A stretch of DNA of 34,348 nt from a virus. Shown here in pieces: positions 15,252 through 22,970 of this stretch. Within the stretch, counting starts at the first letter, position 1. Each line of letters begins with the position of its first letter. The position numbers and the translations under genes are program-made. The notes under the pieces are model-generated. The model searched no databases. It was not told where the DNA came from and was given only the letters and a program-made list of their open reading frames with translations. Where the stretch lies: IMG/VR virus record IMGVR_UViG_3300005607_000033, positions 1-34,348 of that record; one strand, 5' to 3'.

Positions 15252-16556
15252 TCAGCGCACCTCGAATCCCATGGACGTCAGCCGCGCGATGTCCTTGCGC
15301 TCGTGCTCGCCGAAGTCCGTTCTCCACCAGGCGTGCGGGATCTCGATCTCTTTCGTCGTCGCGTACACGGACGCGCAGGCTTTCTCGACCGTCGGCCCCT
15401 TCCCGAGCGCGACGCCGACGTTGCCGTCCGGTGCCGCGACGATCAGCTGACCGTCCCGGCGGCCGACCCCGAACGCCCCAAAGCGCTCGCCGATGATGTC
15501 CGGGATCGCCCCCACAGGGAGGCCGACCGGCGACTCCTTGCGCGCGACATCGCCCGCAAAGGGGTACGGCGGCACGCCGACATGCACGCCTCCCCAGTAC
15601 TCGCCCCTCCGGAACGGAAGCTCCGTGAGCGTCCCGGCGGCGAGCTCGGCGAGCACGTCCCCCAGGGGCCGCGTGAGCCCCTGCAGGTAGACCGCGTCGG
15701 CGTCCCACCCGAACCGCGGTCCCCACTCCAGGTAGTAGAGCTTCTCGTCCCGCTCCGAGATGACGCCGTTCACGTCGTACTCTCCGGGAGGGAGCTCAAG
15801 CCGCCGGAACAGCTCGGCGATGTCCTTCGCGCGCAGGAGCGCCGCAACCCGGGGCTCGTCGCTCTCGTACGCCCACATCAGCGAGGTCGCGGCCCCCGTG
15901 TTCGGGCCGAGGTCACCGGTGTACGCCTTCTTGTATTCCAGCAGCGCCATGTACCCGATGATGTCGGTCCCGTTCCACCACCAGGCCGTGTCGATCACGA
16001 CGCCGTCGATTCTCTTCTGCAGGACGCCTGGCATGTCGCCGTACGTCTTCCGGAGGTACCGGAGCATCCGGAGGAGGTCCTCGCGGTCCTTCGCGCCGTA
16101 GGTCGTCTCGGACGGGAGACCCTTCTTCGTCGGCTTCCAGAACCACCGAGCCCCGCGCGAGGATCGGAGAACCTCGCTCGCCTCGGCCTCGGAGATCGAC
16201 GCGAAGGCGTGCGTCTCGGGGATCCGGATCCCGAGGAGCGACGCGACCTTGAGGCCGTAGGTGCGCTCCTCCAGGCGGTCCCCGATCTCGCTCGCTCCGA
16301 GCACGCGCGCGCCGCGCGATCTCAGCTGGTCCGCGATCTTCCCGAACCCCGTGAGGTCGAAGACGAAGACCGTCCGCTCGTCCTGGCGGCCCCACCGGAG
16401 GAGGGCGTCGAGCGAGTCCGCGCGGTCGACGATTCCCTCGCCGACGCTCCGGAAGTCAGGCTCCTTGATCCAGACGCGGACCTCGTGCCCCTCGGCAAGA
16501 AGCCGCGCCCACCAGCTGAGGCTCAGGCCCTCCGTGGAGACGAACGCGAACCGCAC
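15252..16556 (-). CDS. PurD-like ATP-grasp ligase in the virion gene block
   Basis: A 434-residue protein that follows phosphoribosylamine-glycine ligase (GARS, PurD) over its full length. The N-domain has MRFAFVST and ARLLAEGHEVRVWI; the ATP-grasp core has WFWKPTKKG and LQKRIDGVV; the GARS signature appears as GDLGPNTG (normally PNTGGMG); the metal-site segment reads YLEWGPRFG where PurD has EYNxRFG, keeping Glu but replacing Asn with Gly; the C-terminal lobe ends with WWRTDFGE, matching RTDIG. GTG 16556 is the start, two bases after the upstream stop. ATP-grasp enzymes join a carboxylate to an amine with ATP. Lying alone among virion proteins, with no other purine genes, this diverged enzyme probably modifies a protein, nucleotide or small molecule rather than making purines. 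Fold: confident; substrate: unknown. Confidence 0.78.
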   Translation of the reverse strand: MRFAFVSTEGLSLSWWARLLAEGHEVRVWIKEPDFRSVGEGIVDRADSLDALLRWGRQDERTVFVFDLTGFGKIADQLRSRGARVLGASEIGDRLEERTYGLKVASLLGIRIPETHAFASISEAEASEVLRSSRGARWFWKPTKKGLPSETTYGAKDREDLLRMLRYLRKTYGDMPGVLQKRIDGVVIDTAWWWNGTDIIGYMALLEYKKAYTGDLGPNTGAATSLMWAYESDEPRVAALLRAKDIAELFRRLELPPGEYDVNGVISERDEKLYYLEWGPRFGWDADAVYLQGLTRPLGDVLAELAAGTLTELPFRRGEYWGGVHVGVPPYPFAGDVARKESPVGLPVGAIPDIIGERFGAFGVGRRDGQLIVAAPDGNVGVALGKGPTVEKACASVYATTKEIEIPHAWWRTDFGEHERKDIARLTSMGFEVR

Positions 16557-16558
16557 GG

Positions 16559-17392
16559 CTACGTCGGAGGCGCATAGGTCTGTTGCGTCGGCGGCGTGTA
16601 ATACGTGTCTGCGCCCGGCCCGTAGTACTCCTCGGACGCGCGCGACACGCTCGGCGCAGGCCAGGCCGCTCCGACGTCGATGCCGGGGGTCGGCGCGGCA
16701 GTCCTCTTAGGGTTGTACAGCCCCATCGCGTAGTTCTGGAGCACCTGTTGCACGCCCGCAAACGGGTTCCCCATGCTGGCGAGCGCCTGCGACGCTCCGT
16801 ATCCGGCAGTCCCGTACATGTTCCCGAGGTTCTGGAGACCGCCCATCGCCTGCCCCGTGATATCGCGACCGAGCGCCGTGTACTGGCCCGCCTGACCGAG
16901 GAGATTGGTCAGAATGCCGAGCGCCTGCTGCATCCGCTGGTCCTGCAGGAGGTTCGACTGAATGTTCATGTTCGACACCGCCGAGAGCGCCTGCTCCCCG
17001 AGCCTCTGCGCGAGCTCGGCCTTCTGGCCCTCCGAGAGGTCGGACCTGGCGGCGAGCTCGTCGACCATGTTCGCGAGCCCCGAGAGGATCGTCTGCAGGT
17101 TCACCTGCTGGTAGGCGTTCGGCTGGAGCAGGTTCGCGACCACGTACTGGGCCGTCGGCGTGACGGGGAGCCCCACGGCCTGCGACAGCGCGGATGCGAC
17201 CGCCCGCTCTAGGGGCTGGAAGACGCCCCCGTACTGGCTGAGGAGCGTGTTGATAAGGTCGCGCTCGGCCTGCGCAATGGCCGTCTGCCCTTCTGACGCC
17301 TGCTGCGCGGCCGAGGCCGCCTGCTGCTGAGGGCCGCGGTTGAAGAGCCCGCTGATGATCGATCCCGCAAGCGGGAGCAGGAAGTTCAGCAT
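16559..17392 (-). CDS. Internal virion/ejection-like protein (277 aa)
   Basis: A 277-residue protein with a hydrophobic N-terminus (LNFLLPLAGSIISGLF), a Gln/Ala-rich helical part (QQQAASAAQQASEGQTAIAQ), a middle region rich in LGQ and NLLQ helices, and a Tyr/Pro-rich tail (EEYYGPGADTYYTPP). There is no recognised family. The combination of one N-terminal membrane-like helix and long amphipathic helices near transglycosylase and coiled-coil virion proteins resembles small podovirus ejection proteins such as T7 gp14. That is inference from composition and position. Confidence 0.6.
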   Translation of the reverse strand: MLNFLLPLAGSIISGLFNRGPQQQAASAAQQASEGQTAIAQAERDLINTLLSQYGGVFQPLERAVASALSQAVGLPVTPTAQYVVANLLQPNAYQQVNLQTILSGLANMVDELAARSDLSEGQKAELAQRLGEQALSAVSNMNIQSNLLQDQRMQQALGILTNLLGQAGQYTALGRDITGQAMGGLQNLGNMYGTAGYGASQALASMGNPFAGVQQVLQNYAMGLYNPKRTAAPTPGIDVGAAWPAPSVSRASEEYYGPGADTYYTPPTQQTYAPPT

Positions 17393-17614
17393 TTAGCGCA
17401 CCTTCTTCGTCAGCGCAATCGACAGTCGTCCATACGGCGTGTCGAGCCGAGACATCGCCGTGAAGTCGAAGACTCTCCCCCATGGAGTGCCCGCAATCCC
17501 GTAGGGCTTCCCGAGCGCGCCCTGGAGCGCACTGTAATACTGGTACGCCTCGGGGAGGCGGAACGGCCTCGCCGAGGACAGGCGCGGAAAGCTCGGGAGC
17601 GTCATCTTCACCAT
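17393..17614 (-). CDS. Small virion-block protein of unknown function (73 aa)
   Basis: A 73-residue basic protein beginning MVKMTLPSFPRL. The ATG at 17614 is chosen over one at 17638 because GGAGGAAAC precedes it and because the upstream gene ends at 17616, one base away. It contains a Tyr/Pro-rich middle (YQYYSALQGALGKPYG) and ends with a beta-like ALTKKVR. It ends one base before the start of the next gene. Function unknown; tight packing in the structural operon suggests a minor virion or assembly part. Confidence 0.6.
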   Translation of the reverse strand: MVKMTLPSFPRLSSARPFRLPEAYQYYSALQGALGKPYGIAGTPWGRVFDFTAMSRLDTPYGRLSIALTKKVR

Positions 17615-17615
17615 C

Positions 17616-17987
17616 TTATGAGTTTCCTCCGCCCGCATTGAATTCGGCCGGGCTCAAGCCTCCGGTCGGGCTCCCCGGGCGCTGCCACCACGCCGTCCAG
17701 CTCGGTTGCGCGGGAGGTTGCATCTGGACCGGCTGCGTCGCCGGAGGAGGCGGCGGAGGCACGGCCGGGATGATCGGCTGCACGGGAGCCAGGATCTGGC
17801 TCAGGAGCTGCTGCAGGAAACCGGACAGGCCGCTGGAGGCCGCGCCTCCAGCGGCAAGGCCTCCGGAGGCAACGCCTCCGGCGAACGGAAACGGCGCGGC
17901 CTGGCCCAGAACGGCCTGGACGTACGGCCACAGGGCCGACCACACGGGGCCAGCCGTCTGCGGGTCGATCTGCCCAGGAATGGCCAT
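17616..17987 (-). CDS. Pro/Ala/Gly-rich virion-block protein, paralogue A (123 aa)
   Basis: A 123-residue low-complexity protein. A helical N-terminal part (GPVWSALWPYVQAVLGQ) leads to a Gly/Ala/Ser linker, then the segment FLQQLLSQILAPVQP, a run of prolines and a Gln/Pro/Trp-rich tail. The FLQQLLSQ-LAP segment recurs in the next upstream gene (18000-18587), so the two are paralogues. Both also carry an aromatic helix of the IWQALAPYIA/VWSALWPYVQ type before it. Role unknown; a scaffold-like or tail-linked peptide is possible. The linker DNA holds strong inverted repeats. Confidence 0.65.
   Translation of the reverse strand: MAIPGQIDPQTAGPVWSALWPYVQAVLGQAAPFPFAGGVASGGLAAGGAASSGLSGFLQQLLSQILAPVQPIIPAVPPPPPPATQPVQMQPPAQPSWTAWWQRPGSPTGGLSPAEFNAGGGNS
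17831..17870. repeat. Hairpin and palindrome in the Gly/Ala linker of paralogue A
   Basis: Positions 17831-17840 and 17844-17853 are a perfect 10-bp inverted repeat around a 3-base loop. Immediately downstream, 17859-17870 is a perfect 12-bp palindrome (GCCTCCGGAGGC). Both are built from GCCTCC/GGAGGC units that encode Ala-Ser/Gly-Gly codons. They may reflect repeat expansion or an mRNA structure; no terminator-like T run follows. Confidence 0.7.
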
Positions 17988-17999
17988 GACCAGAGCCCC

Positions 18000-18587
18000 C
18001 TACGGAGTGAATCCTCCGGCAATCCCTCCGCCTCCTGTGTAGCCACCCCCACCGCCAGAGCCCCAGCCTCCTCCTCCGCCTCCTCCATAGCCACCCCCGC
18101 CCGTGTCGGGAGCGCCCATGCCGCCGAAGTCTCCGCTAGCGGCTGTTCCGCCCTCGCCCCCGACCCCCGCGGGGTACGCCGCGGGAGGCGGTGTCGGCTG
18201 AGGCGGGGGCGTGTACGGTTGCACTGGGGTCGCCTGGGGCGGTGTCGGTTGCACGACCGGGGTCGTGGGCGCGAGCACCTGGCTCAGGAGCTGCTGCAGG
18301 AACGACATCGCGGGCGTGCTGAACGCCGCCCCTCCCTGGGGCGAGAAGAGGCCTCCCTGCCCGCCGATCAGCGCAATGTAGGGAGCGAGCGCCTGCCAGA
18401 TCGACGCCGTCACGTCTCCGCCCGCGCCGGTCCCGGCCGCCCCTAGGGTCGGCTGGCGCACGGGATTGGGGCCGAGCGCCTGCGGCGGGGTCGTGCCGAG
18501 ACCCGTCGGCTGGTAGTTCCCGCCCAGGAGCTGAGAGATCAGCGTCCGGATCGGGCCGTAGTCTGCTGTCGGAAGAGGCCCTATCAT
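18000..18587 (-). CDS. Pro/Gly-rich virion-block protein, paralogue B (195 aa)
   Basis: A 195-residue protein starting at ATG 18587 behind AAAGGAGAA. It has a helical N-terminal part (YGPIRTLISQLLGG), then a helix like that of paralogue A (SIWQALAPYIALIGG), the shared FLQQLLSQVLAP segment, a Pro/Thr-rich stretch and a glycine-rich end (about 45 residues of mostly Gly with Tyr and Trp) closing in IAGGFTP. Gly-Tyr-rich tails of this type are flexible and sticky. The function is unknown; the duplicated architecture with 17616-17987 suggests related partners in the virion. Confidence 0.65.
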   Translation of the reverse strand: MIGPLPTADYGPIRTLISQLLGGNYQPTGLGTTPPQALGPNPVRQPTLGAAGTGAGGDVTASIWQALAPYIALIGGQGGLFSPQGGAAFSTPAMSFLQQLLSQVLAPTTPVVQPTPPQATPVQPYTPPPQPTPPPAAYPAGVGGEGGTAASGDFGGMGAPDTGGGGYGGGGGGGWGSGGGGGYTGGGGIAGGFTP

Positions 18588-18611
18588 ATGACAGATTCTC
18601 CTTTCATTCCT

Positions 18612-18640
18612 ATTCTATCATTAATGCACGGTGAACACAA
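18612..18640 (-). promoter_or_regulatory. Weak candidate promoter in an AT-rich island
   Basis: On the minus strand TTGTGT (18640-18635) and TAGAAT (18617-18612) are separated by 17 bp, in an unusually AT-rich 35-bp patch between two structural genes, just before the ribosome site of the gene at 18587. The -35 matches poorly. It could be an internal late promoter or only a ribosome-friendly open patch. Confidence 0.3.
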
Positions 18641-19136
18641 CGTCGAGCCACAGCGTGATCGACTGCCCCGTCGGGATGCTGGCAGCCGTCGCGTTGTAGA
18701 GCGAGACCGTCACGAGCACGGCGAAGCTGCTGTAGATCGTGCCGCCCGCGAACACGCGGCCCTGGAAGACGACCTGGCCGCTCGCGGCGAGCGCGACCGT
18801 CTGCAGGCTCTGCAGGCACAGGCCCGCCACGCCGTGCTGGACCCACGGCACGACATGCACGTAGAGCGACAGCGGCGGGTCGATGAGGAGCGGCGGCACG
18901 TCCGAGAGCGGCACCTGCTGCGTGATCGTGATCGCCTGCCCGCTCGCGATGGCGGCGCTCGTCGTGTACGCGTACGAGTACTGGTTGTCCCACAGCACGA
19001 GGGACGACGGGTTCGTCGTGACCCGCGCGGGCGCAGGCACGCCCGCCGGGAACGGCGGCTTCGTGCGCTTGGTCCCGACCGCGTACTCGTCGAGGACGCG
19101 CTGCGGGATCGTCTCGGTCGCGCGGGGAGTGGCCAT
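18621..19136 (-). CDS. Beta-rich structural protein of unknown function (171 aa)
   Basis: A 171-residue protein. After a charged N-terminal 30 residues, it is dominated by beta strands with Thr/Val/Ala (YSYAYTTSAAIASGQAITIT, LSLYVHVVPW, GQVVFQGRVF, VLVTVSLYNATA, ITLWLDVVFTVH at the C-terminus). The profile is that of a compact jelly-roll or decoration-type domain. It lies directly after the tail-hub gene (2 bp apart), so a tail-attached or decoration role is likely. No family is recognised. Confidence 0.62.
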   Translation of the reverse strand: MATPRATETIPQRVLDEYAVGTKRTKPPFPAGVPAPARVTTNPSSLVLWDNQYSYAYTTSAAIASGQAITITQQVPLSDVPPLLIDPPLSLYVHVVPWVQHGVAGLCLQSLQTVALAASGQVVFQGRVFAGGTIYSSFAVLVTVSLYNATAASIPTGQSITLWLDVVFTVH

Positions 19137-19138
19137 GT

Positions 19139-20923
19139 CTACATCGGCACCGTCAGCTCAGAGTCCGGCCACCCGACGAGCAGGAGCCGCTGAATCTCGA
19201 TCTGGATCGTCGACGACGTGGTGATCGACACCTGCGCCTGGTACGCCTTGTGGGGCGGCGGAATGCTGATCTGCTTGCGGATCGGGTACGCCGAGAGGTC
19301 AACGCTCCGCGAGGTCGACGCCTGGTTCACGCCGGGGTCGAACACGACCGTCACGGTCGCGAGCTGGCCGCTCTGGATCGGCGCCACGAGCTCGATGTAC
19401 CGGTACGTCTTCTTCGCCTGCGGCATCCCGCTGTCGTCGATCTTGCCGACGAACGACGCGCCGATGCTCGCGCCGAGGTCCGTGCTCGCGGCGAACCACG
19501 TGTCGATGTTCCCGAGGCCCGGCCTGCTCCCGTCGACCTCCTCAACCGACGGGTCGTAGTACGCGGTCTCGGCCGCCCACCCGATCTTGTACCACTCCTG
19601 GGTCGCGATGTTGTAGCAGTACGTCACGCCCTGCGCGGGCAGGCTCAGGTACCAGACGCCGTTCCGGTAGAATCCGACCGCGCGCGAGAGGTCGGACGTC
19701 GACAGCGCGAGGAGGGTCGACTGGATGTTCGTGCTGATCCGCGTCGGCTGCTGGCCGTCGAACATCCAGGCGCCGTCCTTGCTCAACCAGAACACGACCC
19801 CGAGCGCGACCGTGATGGAGCGGGGCGCGATGCACCCGATGTCCAGGATCTTGCGATGCACGAACGACGTCGGATCGTCCCCGTACAGCGCCCACGTGCT
19901 GAACTGCTTGAAGAAGACGAGGATAGACCCCAGGGACGCGAGCCCCTGCGCGAAGTCCTGGACGCTCGATTTCCCGACCGAGAAGTACTGGTTCAGCAGG
20001 TCCCAGCCCCACGGCTCCTTGTAATTGCTGAACCAGCACCCACTCGGGTCTCCGGGCGCCCCGAACACGAACAGGCGCTCCTTGTGGGCGGCGATGTACC
20101 AGGCGCCCACCGGAGGCTGGTCGCGCACGAGCACGAGCTGCTGGCCGAGGTTGCTGTCCGCCACGTTGTCCGTGAACGTCGTCGTCGTGTTGTCGGTGAT
20201 CGTGCCCACGAGCTTCCACACCGAGGACGTCCCGCCGAGCCGGTAGATGTTGCGCTGCGTGACCTGCGGGTCCGAGCTCGTCGGAATCCCCGACAGGCTC
20301 GCCGACTGGTTCGTGAGCGTGAGCGGCCCGGCAATCGGCCCAGGACCGGATTCCTGCGTCGCGTTCCCGAACGTCACGCGCCAGTAGTAGGGGTTGCCCT
20401 GGCTGTTGAGATTGCCCGCTCCTCCGGCCGCGACCGTCGGCGCCACCGTGGGCGCGGCGATCTGCGCGAGCGTGATCGCGAGGGTCGGGTCGATCTTGAC
20501 CATCGGATCCTTGCCGTTCACGACGAACAGCCAGTAGTTCGATCCCGTCCCCGCCTGCGCGAAGTAGGTCGGCTGCGAGGCCGTCGGCGTGACGTTCGAG
20601 GGGTACGTCAGCTGCGCCGGAGCGGTCGTCGTCGTCCACTGCCACAGGGCCGCCGCGCCCGTCGACGTGTTCGCGGCCCCGATGTAGACGGGCGACTGCG
20701 GCGCGAGGCGGTCGAACCGCGTGAAGCCGAGGCAGGCCGACGGGAGCGCGCCCGTGTTCGCGACCCGGCCGAGGACCGTCACGTAGCTCCCGAGCTTCTG
20801 ATCGGGAACGAGGTTCAGGACATCGACGCACCGCTTCGGGTCGATGAAATAGGACGCCGTGAAGACATCGAGCCCCTTGAACGGGCCGAGGTCGACCAGC
20901 ACCTGGGGGCGGCCAATCGGCAC
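19139..20923 (-). CDS. Tail hub/nozzle beta-propeller protein (P22 gp10/T7 gp12-like)
   Basis: A 594-residue protein beginning with the pattern of podovirus stabilisation/nozzle proteins: LVDLGPFKGLDVFTASYFID and a loop that names loci of the tail surface. Repeating propeller-like strands follow: WLFVVNGKDPMVKID, PYYWRVTFGNATQE, then the strongly aromatic KERLFVFGAPGDPSG and CWFSNYKEPWGWD, VFWLSKDGAWMFDG, GVWYLSLPAQGVTYCYN and WYKIGWAAE. This resembles the gp10-type tail stabilisation proteins of podoviruses, which attach to the adaptor below the portal and close the DNA channel. Some strands look like fibronectin-type inserts. It lies downstream of the tail-fibre and adaptor genes, as expected. 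Confidence 0.68.
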   Translation of the reverse strand: MPIGRPQVLVDLGPFKGLDVFTASYFIDPKRCVDVLNLVPDQKLGSYVTVLGRVANTGALPSACLGFTRFDRLAPQSPVYIGAANTSTGAAALWQWTTTTAPAQLTYPSNVTPTASQPTYFAQAGTGSNYWLFVVNGKDPMVKIDPTLAITLAQIAAPTVAPTVAAGGAGNLNSQGNPYYWRVTFGNATQESGPGPIAGPLTLTNQSASLSGIPTSSDPQVTQRNIYRLGGTSSVWKLVGTITDNTTTTFTDNVADSNLGQQLVLVRDQPPVGAWYIAAHKERLFVFGAPGDPSGCWFSNYKEPWGWDLLNQYFSVGKSSVQDFAQGLASLGSILVFFKQFSTWALYGDDPTSFVHRKILDIGCIAPRSITVALGVVFWLSKDGAWMFDGQQPTRISTNIQSTLLALSTSDLSRAVGFYRNGVWYLSLPAQGVTYCYNIATQEWYKIGWAAETAYYDPSVEEVDGSRPGLGNIDTWFAASTDLGASIGASFVGKIDDSGMPQAKKTYRYIELVAPIQSGQLATVTVVFDPGVNQASTSRSVDLSAYPIRKQISIPPPHKAYQAQVSITTSSTIQIEIQRLLLVGWPDSELTVPM

Positions 20924-20929
20924 TTCCGG

Positions 20930-21088
20930 TCACTCCCCGCGTAGCTTCGCGAGCTCCTTCTGCAGGGACTCGACCTGCGCCTGCAGCGCCTGCAGGGACT
21001 GGTTCGCCTGCTCCTGCTGGAGCTGCATGTGACCGAGCGCCTGCGCGACGAGCTGCACGAGAAGCGCAAGACCAAGGCGTTCCACCAC
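20930..21088 (-). CDS. Small coiled-coil protein with N-terminal hydrophobic helix (52 aa)
   Basis: A 52-residue protein starting with GTG at 21088, set by an ideal AGGAGGT six bases away. The first 20 residues are hydrophobic (ERLGLALLVQLVAQALGHM), then a Gln-rich coiled coil (LQQEQANQSLQALQAQ, VESLQKELAKL). This is too short for most gene finders but the ribosome site and 6-bp spacing to the tail-hub gene make it credible. It could be a trimeric stalk or membrane-tethered peptide. Function unknown. Confidence 0.6.
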   Translation of the reverse strand: MVERLGLALLVQLVAQALGHMQLQQEQANQSLQALQAQVESLQKELAKLRGE

Positions 21089-21092
21089 GGTA

Positions 21093-21269
21093 TTACCTCC
21101 TCCGGCGGCCCCGGGCCGCCATCTTCTGGAAGCGGCGCTTGCCGTAGCGCCGCCTCCCGATCCACGCCGCAAGCGCGCGGGGATTCTTCGCGCCGCGCTT
21201 CCGGAGCTTTGCGGTGAGCTTCTTGAAGCGGCCTCCCCCTCCAGGTCTCATGGACTTACGTCGAGCCAT
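21093..21269 (-). CDS. Very basic small protein (58 aa), phage-type conserved
   Basis: A 58-residue Arg/Lys-rich protein. The ATG at 21269 follows AAAGGAGG; the frame is open upstream to 21314 but without such a site. The pattern RFKKL, GAKNPRALAAWIGRRRYG and RFQKMAARG recurs in small phage proteins of unknown role that I recall from many tailed phages. The charge suggests nucleic-acid binding. It lies four bases before the coiled-coil gene. It could act in DNA packaging or head filling. Confidence 0.62.
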   Translation of the reverse strand: MARRKSMRPGGGGRFKKLTAKLRKRGAKNPRALAAWIGRRRYGKRRFQKMAARGRRRR

Positions 21270-21370
21270 TGCTGCCATCCTCCTTTCTTCTTTAGCCGCA
21301 TGCAGGACGCGCACGCGCCGGAACCATTATGAGCCTCTCCGCTAGCGTCAGCCGACAAGAAATCTTTTCT
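21270..21370 (-). other. 100-bp intergenic region after the fibre gene
   Basis: This stretch after the fibre stop contains AT-rich AGAAAAGATTTCTTG, a short inverted GCTGACGCTAGC patch, and on the minus strand CATAAT, which resembles a -10 box, but no -35 at proper spacing. AAAGGAGG at the low-coordinate end is the ribosome site of the basic protein gene. No terminator with a T run is seen. Confidence 0.4.
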
Positions 21371-22966
21371 CTAATTCGTGGCGGGCATGATTTGGACGAC
21401 CATTGTGGGCCACTGGCCGCTCCCGCTGTTGTATATCGTGAAAGAAGTTCCTGAGGCGTTGACACAGTACTGGAGGCTGATCGTGTGAGATGCTCCGTCT
21501 CCCGTGATGACAGCGAGGAGAGCGAACGTGTTGGTGTTGTTCGAGCTTCCACCGATGCTATCGTTCTGAAGGACCGTTGTCCCATCGACAAGGTAGACGG
21601 TCCCATTGACGGTCGCCGATGCCGAAGCCCCGAATCCCGCCGCCTGAACAATAGCCTTCGCCCCCACAGGAATTGTCACGGTCGTCTGCAGATTTGTGGA
21701 ATCGACCGCGACGGGGGTGGTGCTTGTTGTCGTGTAGTTCCCTGTTCCCGACCCTCTGAGGTAGATCACCCTCGGGATCAGCTGGACGCCGTTGTAGATA
21801 ATCTGGCCCCCGCTCGGGCCGTTGATGGCGAGGTTGCTGTTCGTCTGGGCCTGGAACAGCCAGGAGTACTGCGTGCCGCCGCCTGTCGATGTGCCTGCGG
21901 TGACGGCCTGGAGCTGGAGGGAGGTGGTCTGGGCAGGGGAGTTCGCCCCCGTGCTGAAGGCAGAAAGCAGGAGCTGGGCATCCCCCGAACGAGTGCCATT
22001 ACGGAAAAATCGGGCAATAGTCGCGCTTGAATCGACGAGGAAGTCGAAGTAGGTGGAGCCTCCGGTGAGAACCGTGAGCGCGTTCGTAAAGTTCTGATAA
22101 TCGGGGCTCAGGAGAATTCTCGCCCCATTTCCGCCTTTTACAACGAATGAATCGTAAACGTCGTCGGGGTCTCCTCGCTGTAACGAGAATGGCTGTGTCG
22201 CCCCAGGGATTTGGCTCGGGGCCGCGAGGATCGTGACATTCCCCGTGTCGTTCAGGTTGATGCGGCCTGGGGAGGCGGGGGGGGCGCCGCCGAAGTTCAG
22301 CATCTGATAACCTCCAATAAATACGCTTCCCCCGCTTCCCCCGTTATCCCAGTTAAGATAGACACCTCTACCTGTCCCAGCGGTGAGGAAGAGATCCCCG
22401 CCGCTGGTATACCGCATGAAGGATTTCGTCGTCGAGAGCGTGGGGACCGTCGCGTTGTCTGTGTGAATCTCGAACGTGCCCTGAGTCCCCGAGAGCGCGA
22501 GATACGTCGTTGCAATCTGCGTTCCCGATCCCGTAACGCTCGAGACGGTCGCGTTGGCGACGCCGAGAGTGCCCGACAGCGAGGCGTTCGTCGCCGACAG
22601 CGCCCCCGATGCCGTCACGTTCCCCGAGACATCGATGGTCGCAAGGACTGTCCACGTGATCGCGCCCGCCGTCGCGGCGGAGTAGATCTTCTGCCAGTTC
22701 CCCGAGGCGTCGATCCTCCAGCCGTCGGCCTCGGCGGCCGTGTTCACGCAGACCCAGTTCGTGCCGTTGTACGTGGCGTTGTTGACGATGTAGAGGACGC
22801 CGCCGACCTCTCTGACCTCGCACTGACGCGCGTTCGTCTCCGTGCCCTGGAGGACGACCCCGGGGTTCGACTTCGAGATCAGCAGGTCCGCCGTCAGCAG
22901 GCTGTTCGCGGGCGACGCCTGGCTGGGCGCGAACGTGAAGAAGGACTCCTGGCCGAAGATGCTCAT
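21371..22966 (-). CDS. Tail fibre/receptor-binding-like protein (531 aa)
   Basis: A 531-residue Gly/Ser/Thr/Asn-rich protein of fibre type. It starts MSIFGQESFFTF, then alternates short strands with GTxG turns (NATYNGTNWVCV, GNVTASGALSATN, SLSGTLGVANATVSSV, QIATTYLALSG), a middle part with GGAPPASPGRINLND, and a C-terminal globular-looking domain with ALLAVITGDGASHTISL and ending VVQIMPATN. The composition fits a trimeric beta-helical fibre with a C-terminal binding head. No chaperone or depolymerase motif is evident. The next 100 bp downstream is untranslated. Receptor unknown. Confidence 0.65.
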   Translation of the reverse strand: MSIFGQESFFTFAPSQASPANSLLTADLLISKSNPGVVLQGTETNARQCEVREVGGVLYIVNNATYNGTNWVCVNTAAEADGWRIDASGNWQKIYSAATAGAITWTVLATIDVSGNVTASGALSATNASLSGTLGVANATVSSVTGSGTQIATTYLALSGTQGTFEIHTDNATVPTLSTTKSFMRYTSGGDLFLTAGTGRGVYLNWDNGGSGGSVFIGGYQMLNFGGAPPASPGRINLNDTGNVTILAAPSQIPGATQPFSLQRGDPDDVYDSFVVKGGNGARILLSPDYQNFTNALTVLTGGSTYFDFLVDSSATIARFFRNGTRSGDAQLLLSAFSTGANSPAQTTSLQLQAVTAGTSTGGGTQYSWLFQAQTNSNLAINGPSGGQIIYNGVQLIPRVIYLRGSGTGNYTTTSTTPVAVDSTNLQTTVTIPVGAKAIVQAAGFGASASATVNGTVYLVDGTTVLQNDSIGGSSNNTNTFALLAVITGDGASHTISLQYCVNASGTSFTIYNSGSGQWPTMVVQIMPATN

Positions 22967-22970
22967 CGGA

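Noticed and set aside
15252-16556. Ordinary purine-biosynthesis PurD
   Set aside because: No other purine genes and altered metal-site residue; kept only as PurD-like ATP-grasp enzyme.
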